From assembly GCF_905147365.1 (NCBI RefSeq), contig NC_056416.1:2624001-2688000 (forward strand): a DNA stretch of 64,000 bases, written 5' to 3'. Source of the DNA: Aricia agestis (lineage: Eukaryota; Arthropoda; Insecta; Lepidoptera; Lycaenidae). This document shows positions 52,583 through 62,909 of the stretch, one piece after another. The stretch's first letter is position 1. Every line of letters starts with the position of its first letter. The notes under the pieces were generated by a model. That model was not told where the DNA came from, did no database searches, and saw nothing but the letters and a program-made list of their open reading frames with translations. The translations under genes were made by a program, and so were the position numbers.

Positions 52583-53762
52583 ATGGTTACTTATGTAAAT
52601 TTGAAGGGATTTGAAGAGTTTGATCATTACACAAATGATCTCGAAAATACAAATTACGCTTTACCAGTGTTTTTCTACTTTACTGGCACTAAACTGCCCA
52701 ACGGTGATAGCTGGTGTCCCGATTGTGTTGTAGGTAGGGCAGTAAACTGATTCAATTGGTTTGTTGTATTAAAATTGATTCCATGCTAACATAATATTAT
52801 GTACTTTATGCGGCATGCCTAAAAATACGCCTCTAAAATTGTAGCTTACAGCTTCTTCAAAGTGTATATGATTTTGCACTTCCAAATTCTTCTAACAATA
52901 TTCATACTTTTCAGCTGAACCGGTGGTAAAAGCATTTCTTAATGAATACAAGAAGCCAGTTACTTTTGTGTCAGTAGATGTTGGTGTAAGAGATGCGTAA
53001 GTGATTATTTAAACTATTTTATTAACCCATCAAGATGCACCCGGTTGTCGCATAACAATTGAAAGTCTATTGTGTCTGTTCCCACGATCAAGGTATTAAA
53101 AAAGTTGGTTAGAAACATAATTTCATAGTTATTAACAATCATGAAGTGGTTTTGAGTGCAAACTTTCTGTTTATCATTGTCTTTGTGTGATTGTGATAAT
53201 CCCCACACAGATATCTGTTATCAATATTAAATTTCACTATCATGTTTATCCATCAAATTATTTGCTCAAAACTATTATTAGAAGATTCTGGATCAGAATA
53301 GCCAAAATGTGTGGTTGCTTAATTTTTTCTAAATATTTGATTAAATTGTATAAAGCCACCTAAATTTACTTTGTATAGATATTTTTATAGAAAGCATATT
53401 TAAATCTGGTCTTCAGTTTGAGTAATGTCATTGACTTAAAGCTGCATGCCTTTTTCATTGGCAGTTCACATGTGTGAACCAAGATACCAATATTGTTGCA
53501 AAGCAGTAATGGGTACACAAAATAGTCCCGCCACCAGACTAATTACATTATATTACAGATAAAATAGAATGAATATGTAGCTGGTGTATAAAATGATGTT
53601 GTTTTCAGATGGAAAGATGTCCATTGCTTGTTCAGAACTGACTACAGATCAAGACTGATGGTTATCCCGACTATTATTAAATGGAAAGGGGTACAAAGGC
53701 TGGAGGGAACACAGTGTGCTGATGCGGAACTGCTGCAGATGATATTCGAGGAAGACGAGTAA
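52583..53762 (+). CDS. Txndc17: thioredoxin domain-containing protein 17 (TRP14)
   Basis: Three exons, 52583-52733, 52915-52996 and 53609-53762, give 128 residues, close to the 123 of the vertebrate protein. The redox motif WCPDC is at about residues 44-48 inside FFYFTGTKLPNGDSWCPDC. AEPVVKAFLNEYKK and WKDVHCLFRTDYRSRLMVIPTI, with the cis-Pro of the thioredoxin fold, follow. TRP14 is a cytosolic oxidoreductase reduced by thioredoxin reductase; it reduces cystine and certain protein or peptide disulfides. Both active-site Cys are present. Junctions are GTAG|GTAGGG to TTTTCAG, and GATGC|GTAAGT to TTTTCAG. AATAAA occurs at 53894-53899. Confidence 0.93.
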
Positions 53763-54130
53763 AGAAATCCTATTTAATCCTGATGATATAATCCAAAATG
53801 TATGTACTTAACAAATATACATTTAAATTTATCAACCTTATCATTTAATTTTTGATAAGGTTTTTGTAAGATGTAAATATTTTTAATCACTGTAATAAAT
53901 GTTTTTATCAACTTTGTCCTTTTACTACACTATGTTTTTATTTATCCGGAACATATCCGGAATGTGCTGATGTTTTTAGGATTGAGGTTTTGAAGTTTAA
54001 AACTCATTCATAATAATTACAATTTAATACCAATAATTTTTACAAAACATTACATAATTATTTACAAATAACAACACCATAAAAACCTAAGTACATAAGT
54101 GTCATGTTATGAAATGATTTGCCATTTATA
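53763..54130. other. TXNDC17 3' UTR and intergenic sequence
   Basis: AATAAA at 53894-53899 is followed by a T-rich stretch (CAACTTTGTCCTTTT), consistent with cleavage near 53915-53930. Nothing else is recognised. Confidence 0.5.
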
Positions 54131-54908
54131 TATATTATATTAGTATTGGATCCGACTGTAAAATCCTGCTGGAATCGTTTTTTTCGATCAAATATATTTT
54201 AAAATAATCTTTAGAACGTATAGAATGGAATAATGTTGGGTTGCCTTGTCAAAAGTAGCCGCAAGTACCTCTAATTAAGTTGAATGTTCATGAGATAAAT
54301 GCATAATTTGCATGTATATTTTTTTCAGTAAATTTTACATCATTTGAAAGAAAATGATGTGAGATAATAAGGTATAAATGGTTGCCAGCTCTAAGTCGGC
54401 CGCAACCTAGGGTTGCCAGCCCGTAAACAGACATAGTTCTTCATCGATTTTTTTTATAATTTTGATACCAAATTAAAGTTTTATGCATCTTGTACATGAA
54501 TATCCATGGTTGCCAGTTGCAGGATAGCCGCAAACTGGGGTTGCCATCACTTTTGTATACCTATGACAAATGTTGAGGCCTACAATTATTATGCCTGGCA
54601 TTATTTGAGGACGTCGAGAACTCGCAAGATTGCTATTTTTATTTAACAGGCGTTTTTATTTTTATGTGTATTGTCCTGTCATTCCTCAATGTCATTCCTT
54701 CTTAATTCTCTTACTTTTCTATTGAATACACGCAAGTTTGTATTACGGGCTTTCATTTTGCTCAATTAGAGGTACTGGCGGCTACTTTTAACAAGGCAAC
54801 CCAACATTAATCCATTCTATACGTTCTAAAGATTATTTTAAAATACATTTGATCGAAAAAAACGATTCATGCAAAATTTTACGGTCGGATATTAGGATAT
54901 ATTATATA
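54131..54908. mobile_element. MITE with ~150-bp terminal inverted repeats
   Basis: The left arm (TATTGGATCCGACTGTAAAAT, AATCGTTTTTTTCGATCAAAT, AGAACGTATAGAATGG, TTGGGTTGCCTTGTC, AAAAGTAGCCGC, GTACCTCTAATT) returns inverted at the right end. The centre carries several GGTTGCCAG words next to GGCCGCAACC and GCCGCAAACTGGGG. No transposase frame is present. Confidence 0.75.
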
Positions 54909-55974
54909 AAAGGTTATAGGATGTAATTTTGTAACTATAAAATTATATTTTTTCTAAACAGTTAACACAATATCTCCCATCCATTTTACTAAAATAAAAT
55001 ATGAATTATAACTAGACCTACATCCAGTATTATTTTATTTTGGACTCACTATTTGTACAAATTCACAAAATATATTATGATATGCAATTTAAATGTGAGG
55101 AACACAAGCACAACTTAATATTATAGGAATTAAATTTTAGGAACAATTTATTTTCAAACAACCAATAATTTAAGGTTCATTGAAAGCAGTGAGAGATAGT
55201 TAAGAACCCTGCTATAAAAATTATAATATTTTACCTAAGACCAAAGTCATTATTGAGAAATGATTAACTTTATTGTTATTATTTAATGAGCAGTTAAAGT
55301 ACTACATTGGAAAAACATTCCAGATATTTTTTTCCTTTTAGTTTAGCAGTAGTCACATGAAACAAAAGTTTTATGGATTCACATGTGAGTCAAAAACCAA
55401 ATACCTTGATATCACAGATGTCTCTTTATTCATAACAATAAAACAACCTCTTAAATTAAGTTAAAATACTAACTTTTCTTTTTCATTACTTACCTATTTT
55501 ACAAAGTAAGAAGAATGAAACAACTAAATTTACGACTGTACTAAAATTCAAAAGAATGAATTTGTTTTTAAAAAAATATGTACTCAGTCTTTACTGTATA
55601 TTTTTTTTTTATATATGTTTACTACAATTTATATACCTACATTTGCTAATATTGTCAACTTACAAAAACAAACACAATATTATAGTATAAGACAACCTAT
55701 TTTATATTATGAACTATATATTTCCCTATTACTATAAAAATTATGATCTTCATGCTTGTTATCTCAAATGTACCATCAAAGAAATTCATTCATAAGTAGT
55801 TGACGGACCTACGAAATTTGTTCGCGTTATGTCACGGTCAACCTAACCTATCCGACGGATCACAACCACATCACAACCATCACAACTTTGAATTGGTTAT
55901 TGGCATGATTTGACCCAATGACGCAGGTCTGTCAACTGCCTATGAATAAATTTCTTCGAACTTATTCTTAAAGT
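54909..55974. other. AT-rich intergenic sequence
   Basis: No gene was recognised between the MITE and the end of the SEC14-like gene. TGACGGACCTACGAAATTTG (55800) and CAAATCATGCC...TGACCCAATGACGCAGGTC (55895-55930) resemble a diverged copy of sequence near 38520-38580 (CCCACGTCATTTGGTCGG, AATTACGTAGGTCC), possibly another repeat. Confidence 0.35.
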
Positions 55975-56102
55975 GCTCCAAGGCTTATGAACGTAGACGG
56001 GGCACTCCTAGTAAAGGAGAACTGTCAAAAATGACGTTTTTGTATGATGGAAGTATTAGTTCCTTTTCTCGCCACGTTCATTTAAAGCCTTGTCGAGCTG
56101 TA
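55975..56102. mobile_element. TA-target MITE, copy 2, just after the SEC14-like stop
   Basis: It starts CCAAGGCTTATGAACGTAG and ends with TTCCTTTTCTCGCCACGTTC followed by TTTAAAGCCTTGTCGAGCTGTA, matching the element at 6053. It ends nine bases from the minus-strand stop codon at 56111, so it must form most of the proximal 3' UTR of that gene. Confidence 0.7.
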
Positions 56103-56110
56103 AAACTATA

Positions 56111-59100
56111 TCACAGTGCAGTGTTGTCTTCCGGTGTGTCTGTGACCAGCTCTGTGAGGTTGGCGGTCACGGCCACATCATAGTAAATCTTTTTGCTTCT
56201 CAAGTATGAACTCTTGTTGTCGAATATCACAGATACTGAAAAAGAAAATGTTAAAATTAAAGACCTAAATTTGATGAGGGCAATATGTATTCTGTGAAAC
56301 CCCCTCATGGATGACGCAAGAAGACTGATCTTGATGAGGAAAAGAATTTTCTGAAACTCAAACTTTTATAAAACTCTTTATGAAAATATGAGGATCAAAA
56401 CTCGTAAATATTTTTAAAAAATCCTCGTGGTCTAAGGTGTGCGAGGCCCCGTGGACCGCAAGGCCGTGGGCGGAGGCCCATGTCGCCCACGCTTTACGCC
56501 GCCTCTGTCATCATGCCCATGTGGCTCTGCCAAAATGTTGCCAATTTAAGGCCGTTACTCACTAGTAGCGGGTCCGGTGACCGGCAGCACGCCGATCTCC
56601 GCCGGTCCCTCCTGCAGCTTCACGGGGCCGTAGATGACGCTCTCAGCCCCGGACTGCTCTCGCTTCTTGATCACAAACTTGATGTCGTGGCTGTCTATAC
56701 CGACGTCCCATCTGCAATGTTTCTGTTTGTTAGTACTGCTGATTTCTGGCGGCACATACACAGCGATCTTTTATTTGTAAGGGGGTAACCTGCTTAATGG
56801 CTACTAACGTGTTTTGACCTTTGAACAAACCAGTAGGCCTACTACTAAACCGATCCGAGTCTCAAAAGAGACTCAAACAATCGGACAAGAATTAGTAACA
56901 CGGTTGTTAGCGTAGGACTCACCATTCTCGTATGATTGTTTGAGTCTCAAAACCGTTTCGTGGTACGGGTCCAGGGTTGAAATCTCGATTACGATAACCT
57001 GCTCAATAATACTCACTGCAGCGCACTCTCGCCGTCCCCACACAGCAGGTCTACCACCAGCTTGTCACCGGTCTTGACGGTGGCGTGGGTATACTCCTTC
57101 TCACTCTCCTGCTGGATGTTCTTCAGGTATAAGGATTTCGGCACTTTACCGCCGAGGTTGACCTGAAATTATGTAAAAAATGTGGTTACTGGTTAAGTTT
57201 CTTTCTGTGGGGTGAGCCGGGTGACTAAATTTGCTTCTATATAGATTGATTATATTTTCACCCAATAAAATAAAATGCTGGTTAGTATTTTGTTTTCCAG
57301 TCAAAAACTGATTTGGTAAGCTTGATATAGATGGTCTTAGCTTGATGTCGAAGAGCACACGCTAAAGTGAAGACTGACGAAGCCAACTAAACTTATTGCC
57401 TTACATTTACCCGATATTTACATGCTATTTAAAAATATGCTTGATATTATTTATGCCTTACAGCGATTCTCTCGCCGGGTGAGTTCCCGATCCAGTGGCA
57501 TACATGTAGACGCTTAAAAAGGACGGTTTAGGACATAGTGCTGTTCATCACTCACAATAGTCGGACACCTTGGGTCTCCTGTCTCGTCCATCAATGTCCC
57601 ACCATAGTAGACCGGTAGCTGGTCCTTATCCACTTTGCTCAGCACCTTCGCCTGCCACTTGCGCGCGTCATTTCCGTAGATCTGGATCTTCTCTATCGTC
57701 TGCTCACGTATGAACTTCTTGACGATAGCGAACGCGAGGGAGAATACCGCCGGCGCTGGAAATTTTAATGGGTTTTAGTTGTTTGCTGTACAACTGTACA
57801 GGAATGTGAATGGAAGGTCATCTGGAAGGAACTGCAGCTGTTTCTTTTAGATTCTGCATTGTGTTTTTAGGGCAAGGAACCCTTATAGTTTCGGTCTGTC
57901 CGTCTGTCTGTCCGCGGTTTTGCTCAGAGACTATAGGGCCTACAAAGCCGTAATTCGGCATGTTTAAGTTTAGTTTTGTGGCGGTACCCACAATTCGCCT
58001 GACATTCCTGCATCGCGCTATCGAAGTTTTCTGAGCGCGTATACATATAATATAAGACAGCTGAAATGTATCACGTGGGCTTCGGTCTGACCGAACTTTA
58101 CACCTCGCTCGGTTGGAAGATCTTCCTTTGTGGCGTCCGCACATATTATATTCATACAAACATGCGTTTTCTTATATTCTATCCTATACCATTTTTGAAA
58201 GGAAAGGTACCTATGTATTTCGTTTGCCATGGTATAAATCATAGATTCAGGACATTCAATTCAAAATCAAGCTGTCTTCATTATTCCCAGCGACCAGATT
58301 GTAATCACCGCGCTGCGCCATACCTAGTGTTAGTTCATTAGTTGTTAACTAATTGTTACAGACTGCAGGTTTGTTTTTAAATTTACAACTCATGGTGATA
58401 CTAATGAACAGACTAGCTTTTAAAGTTATTTGTAAACAAGTTTTATCTCAAGGCAGGGCGTGTTTTCTTGTCTTTGTAAAGAACAACGCGAACGCCGTAA
58501 AAGCTTTTTAATGTCAGATGTTTTAGCACCTCAGTTTTATTGCCTATAAGCATTGAAGATAACTACAATGGTTACTGTGATTACGCAATGGTTTATCTAT
58601 TAGATCAGCGTTGCCCAACCTTTCTCAGCTACGGACACCTTTTAACATGGGGAAATGCTTTACGCATCCCCGTCAAATTGGGGATATCGGCCGGGGTATG
58701 TGGGACTCCTGTAGTCTACCCACTAAAACCCCATGGTGCTCCACTCATCGCTTAAGGCAGAGTTGCGGGTACGATAGAACCGCCGCAACTCTACCGGCGA
58801 TCATCTACATTTTGCAGACCCGACACCAACCCGCTACTCGGGGGGCCGCGATGCGCAGGAACACCTTGCGCATCATGGCTCTATCTCTAGCAGCTACGGA
58901 CACCTAGAAAATCAGCACAGTTTTCAGTTTTCACGGCCCTCTTAAAAATAAACAGCAAAAAAATCGAATTCGTCGTGCTTAGTATAAGCGTAGCGATTAC
59001 GAGATATTAGCATTTATGTATATGTCGCAGCCGACTGGTTTAAATAGCCGTTCAACCAAACAGCTAGCCCTTTGACTGAACAACACCATTCAATCACACG

Positions 59101-60447
59101 GCTATACGTCGTTTAGCCGACTTGTTGACTACAACGTTCAACGCTACAGCTAGACGACGCTTAGCCAACTGGTTTGTTTTTGTTTTGGCGGGGGCCCCCG
59201 TGCCCCCCTTTTATTTGACAGCGGTCGCCGGCTGCTGCCGCAGCACGCTCGCTGCGCTCGCTCGGCTCCCTCTGTGTTGTGGTCTAAGTTCTAACCTAAC
59301 CTAACCAACTTTTGGACTTTCTGGATTGTGTTTGTTTTTGTTTTGACGGGGGGCTCTGAACCCCCTGAACCCCCCTTTCGGGGGAGGCTGCGTCCATCCA
59401 TTTCATAATCCCGTAATTTCTCCTCGAATATTTGTTGAAATTTTAATTCACTCGTATGTGCCTCCACAATTTTTGTCTCTTTAATAACACTTGTAACTGT
59501 TATTAACTACTTTCTTTCCGAAAAACAACCACAAACACCAACAAACACCTGCTAGTTGACGCCATATTGTAAATAAAACGCACCTAGCGCCGCAGCGGTG
59601 CGCGCTGAACTACTTCAATTAGACGGCGGCTTTTGAATCAGCTGTAGTGTTGAACGTTTTGAGCGACTAAAATATTCAATATAAAAGCTAGACATGTGAT
59701 TGAATGGCGTTGTTCAGTCAAAGGGCTAGCTGTTTGATTAAACGGCTATTTAAACCAGTCGGCTGCGACATATACATACATGGTTCAGACTTCAGAGATG
59801 ACACCGCGGACCCCCATACGTCATATACATACTTGCGGTATGAGTCCGCGGACCACCGGTTGGGAAACACTGTATTAGATAATAAGTAATACGTAGGCAT
59901 TAGACTATTTTTTTGTGATTTGTATGGGCAAGCGCGCCAGTGCGTGCGTGAATTTACCCATAAAAAAGTTTAAAAAAGTTGCTCTTTCGGCGTTGCTACT
60001 TTCACAGTGTATTCCATACAGGGGACTCTACACACCCTAAAATATTATCACTATGTTTTGTTACACCTTTATAGCTCTTACGAACGCACAAAATAATACC
60101 TTTAATGAAAAATTTACAGAAAATGTATGAAGTTTGCTTCAAAATCTTCATTTAAATTCAAGTTAAGTCATCAGAAAATCTGTCTGGCTGTTAGCGGGCC
60201 CCTAGACGATCAATTTTATTGTGCAATATGTATGAAGTTTACTTTAAAATCTTCATTTAAATTACGTCATCCCAAAATCTTTCTGACCGTTAGACAGTAG
60301 CCTCTTACCGTTAACAACGTAGCAGACTTTGAGTATCTCGGGGTAGTTGGCCTCGTACATCTGCAGGCAGGAGAACACCAGCTGCGTCGCCGGCTTCCAC
60401 GCGAACTCGCGTATGTTGAAGCCGTCCAGGTCGAATATCACTGTCAC
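56111..60447 (-). CDS. SEC14-like protein (CRAL-TRIO plus GOLD), C-terminal exons
   Basis: Five exons, 60309-60447, 57556-57755, 57017-57162, 56563-56711 and 56111-56235, join in frame to 252 residues. The first reads VTVIFDLDGFNIREFAWKPA and YEANYPEILKVCYVVN, the CRAL-TRIO core as in SEC14L2/supernatant protein factor. The second continues APAVFSLAFAIVKKFI and YYGGTLMDETGDPRCPTI. The last three make a GOLD domain (LQWDVGIDSHDIKFVIKK; DVAVTANLTELVTDTPEDNTAL). Such proteins bind phosphatidylinositol, tocopherol or squalene-like lipids and act in lipid transfer; the ligand here is unknown. The N-terminal CRAL-TRIO helices and start codon were not found between 60448 and 64000 and must lie to the right. 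The 2.5-kb intron 57756-60308 is mostly transposon. Confidence 0.88.
56828..56972. mobile_element. palindromic MITE, copy 2, in the SEC14-like intron
   Basis: GTAGGCCTACTACTAAACCG, GACTCAAACAATCGGACAAG and CGTATGATTGTTTGAGTCTC correspond to the element at 47930. The left arm has acquired a GAGTCTCAAAAGAGACTC duplication. Inserted between the exons at 56563-56711 and 57017-57162. Confidence 0.7.
57842..58070. repeat. fragment of a dispersed repeat
   Basis: TTTTTAGGGCAAGGAACCC and TTTCGGTCTGTCCGTCTGTC resemble one end of the family at 9893 and 50024, although the rest does not match well. Non-coding. Confidence 0.4.
58606..59872. mobile_element. 1.27-kb non-autonomous hAT element with a nested transposon
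   Basis: The ends CAGCGTTGCCCAACC and GGTTGGGAAACACTG are flanked by the identical 8-mer TATTAGAT (58598-58605 and 59873-59880). Sub-terminal CTACGGACACC (58630, 58896) and GAGTCCGCGGACCACC are typical of hAT MITEs. A second element is nested at 59017-59776. Located in the large SEC14-like intron. Confidence 0.85.
59017..59776. mobile_element. nested element with ~80-bp terminal inverted repeats
   Basis: TGTATATGTCGCAGCCGACTGG, AATAGCCGTTCAACCAAACAG, CTAGCCCTTTGACTGAACAAC and CCATTCAATCACA at the left recur inverted at the right with very few mismatches. TAGCCGACTTG, TAGACGACG and TAGCCAACTGG repeat the terminal motif further in. The interior (59190-59410) is GC-rich (GCGGGGGCCCCCG, GGGGGGCTCTGAACCCCC). 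No transposase is seen and the superfamily is not assigned. Confidence 0.75.
59930..60068. mobile_element. fragment of the mariner-like palindromic MITE
   Basis: GTATGGGCAAGCGCGCCAGTGC, TTGCTCTTTCGGCGTTGCTAC and CACCCTAAAATATTATCACTATG are the right half of the family clustered at 23640. The left arm is missing, apparently cut by the end of the hAT element. Confidence 0.6.
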
Positions 60448-62838
60448 CTGCAAGAGACGCGAGATTGTCTGTCACATCTCTGACCTGTGGGCTGTGACGG
60501 ATTAACCCCACACTATGCAATTACATCTTCAATTTATGTCATCATCTTTTTATTCAACTTTCGTTTGGCATATTCAATAATTAAACGCGTCAAAATCCAC
60601 CCGCCTTGGAAAGAAAAGTGTCATAGCGTCGCAGGCATGCCTCACGTGCGATGTTGACTGCGCTATAACGCATGCCCTTGATGAACAAAAAAAGGCACAG
60701 TGTGGACAAAGCTATTGACGGACTGATCATTTTTTTATTACTTACATACTATCCAGCCATCATTCTGGTGTCAGTGTGTGACTGATGGACTGAACTCATG
60801 CCAGACCTCGTGTAACAGGGAATTTTATATTATTTACAGAGAAGTTTTGGCGCGTCGATGACATTAATTTCCAATTTATATGGCTCTGTCGGAAATAACA
60901 CCGCTGTCCGCTATATTGTAAAATGTCATTTGGTCACTCTCAAACTTGTAAGGTTCACCCCCGCCAATTCGAGTTAGAGGTAACCTAGAGCAAAATATCA
61001 TTTAAACTATTCTTTGGTACATACGAGAAACAAAAATAACATGATTTTAACTGAGTGACTTTTACCTAGCTGGCATATTAATTGGTCTTTGGATTATTGT
61101 GCAGTTATTGTCGAGCATTCAAGTTTCAACTAACTTATGATACAGTATTAGTTGAAACTTTCTCATGTCTCTCGCGTTTACCGTGACTAATGTGCACAAT
61201 AAGGAACACAAACAACCAATCTATCAAAACTTTTACATTTACTTTCACCTAACCCTATAATATTTCATAGGAGGTCGAGGATAAAAAAAAGTTGACACTT
61301 GTCGTAGAGAACTCTATTGCGCTAAAATTGCGCGGTAAACGTCGGGAACCCTACATTTTTCCGGGACAAAAATATCCTATCCTTTGTCTTTTCCCGGGAC
61401 TCAAAATATCTTCATATTAAATTTTAAGCAAATACGGTTCAGCGGTTTGGACGTGAAGAGGTAACAGACAAACCGACAGACAGACACACTTTTACACTTA
61501 TAATAATATGACAATACATAATATGATAGTAAATAACACAACAACACAACGGTAGTCGGTAAAACATCAAAATGCCATTTTTAATCTAGACAGAATTTAT
61601 AATACTAAATATTCTAGTTTTTTTGTTCTAGTTCCATCTGTTAGTCAGTCAAGACATTAATGCTAACGAATATTTAGAAACGTTTTCGAGCTCTAAATGG
61701 CTAATGAATTTGAAAAGATATGATTAATTATTATGAGAGGTGATCAGTCCCAAGGTAACATAATCGCTAGACAAATTAGACAGCTGATAATTATTTATCT
61801 TAAAAGTCAATGAACTTTGTTATGTTGCGTAGGTGGGTTAACGGTGATAAATTATGAAATATTTGATACTAGCTGTTGCCCGCGACTTCGTCCGCGTGAA
61901 CTTCAGTTTATAGCGCGCGATGTCAACAAAATTGGTGTTAAAAGCTTTTATAAAAAACCCTGGTACCCCTTAAATCAAAACAGCTGTGCAGTGTGCACAT
62001 AATATTTCATTTTTTAAATTAATTTAAACTTTATACTTTACATTTTATGCCATTTTATAAAACTTTATATTTTATCCCAAATTTTAAAGCTTAATATTTA
62101 GCCCCCCAATTACACAACTTTACCCATAGGCAATAAACTATTTATCATTGATAGGTTTAAGGTTACGTCACTGCATAGATAAAGTACTGAGTTATTTAAT
62201 AACCTAGAAAAGAAATAACAATCGAAAAAAATCTAAACTTGAATGTAAGATGATACCACCTCTTATAGAAAGACTTTTGAGCAAGCGTCAGCGCGATGTA
62301 GGAGACGTACGGCGCCATCTATTATGAATTTTTGGAACTTAATTTGAACAAATTTACGCATTTTCACCCCCTTACAACCCTTTTTTCCAGTAAAAAAGTA
62401 GCATATGTCCTTTCTCAGGCTTTAGACTATCTGTATACAAAATTTCATTACAATCGGTTCGGAAGTTTTGGCGGCAGAGATACTTTCGCATTTATAATAT
62501 TATAGTATAGATTATTATTTTGCAGGCATATTTAATATTGAATTGCAATATACTTGAACTTTGACCTTTATGGGCACATGCGCCTGTGTGTATTGATTGT
62601 GTAATGTGTTATCTACGTTTATCTATGTATTAATTAACCCAGCGCGCTATGTATGTGCTCTTTCTCTCTCTCTCTATCAATCAACGACAAAAGTTAGGGT
62701 CTCTATTTTCCAGTTAATTGATAAAATATGTTGTTGAAACGAGGCGTGGTTGGTCAAGTTTCAATCGTTTTCATCTCAGCAAAACCAAAATGTAATATTT
62801 GACAAAGCGTGATGCGTCGACCCTACACTTTCTACGAC
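60448..62838. other. SEC14-like intron, repeats only
   Basis: No exon of the CRAL-TRIO N-terminal region was found on the minus strand. 61310-61510 (TTGCGCGGTAAACGTCGGGA, GTTCAGCGGTTTGGACGTGA) and 61868-62515 (ACTAGCTGTTGCCCGCGACTTCG at the start, TTTCGCATTTATAATATTATAG at the end) are copies of the dispersed repeat family seen at 22690. TCTCTCTCTCTCTATC at 62660 is a short microsatellite. Confidence 0.5.
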
Positions 62839-62909
62839 TCTCATATGAGAGCACATAATATTATGTGCTATAGCAGCGATTGTCAGTCTTTGTAAAGACT
62901 GACAATCGC
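62839..62909. repeat. three consecutive perfect palindromes
   Basis: CTCATATGAG, AGCACATAATATTATGTGCT and GCGATTGTCAGTC-TTTGTAAA-GACTGACAATCGC follow one another with almost no spacing. They would form a row of hairpins. No terminal-repeat element was found around them, so their origin is unclear. Confidence 0.6.
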
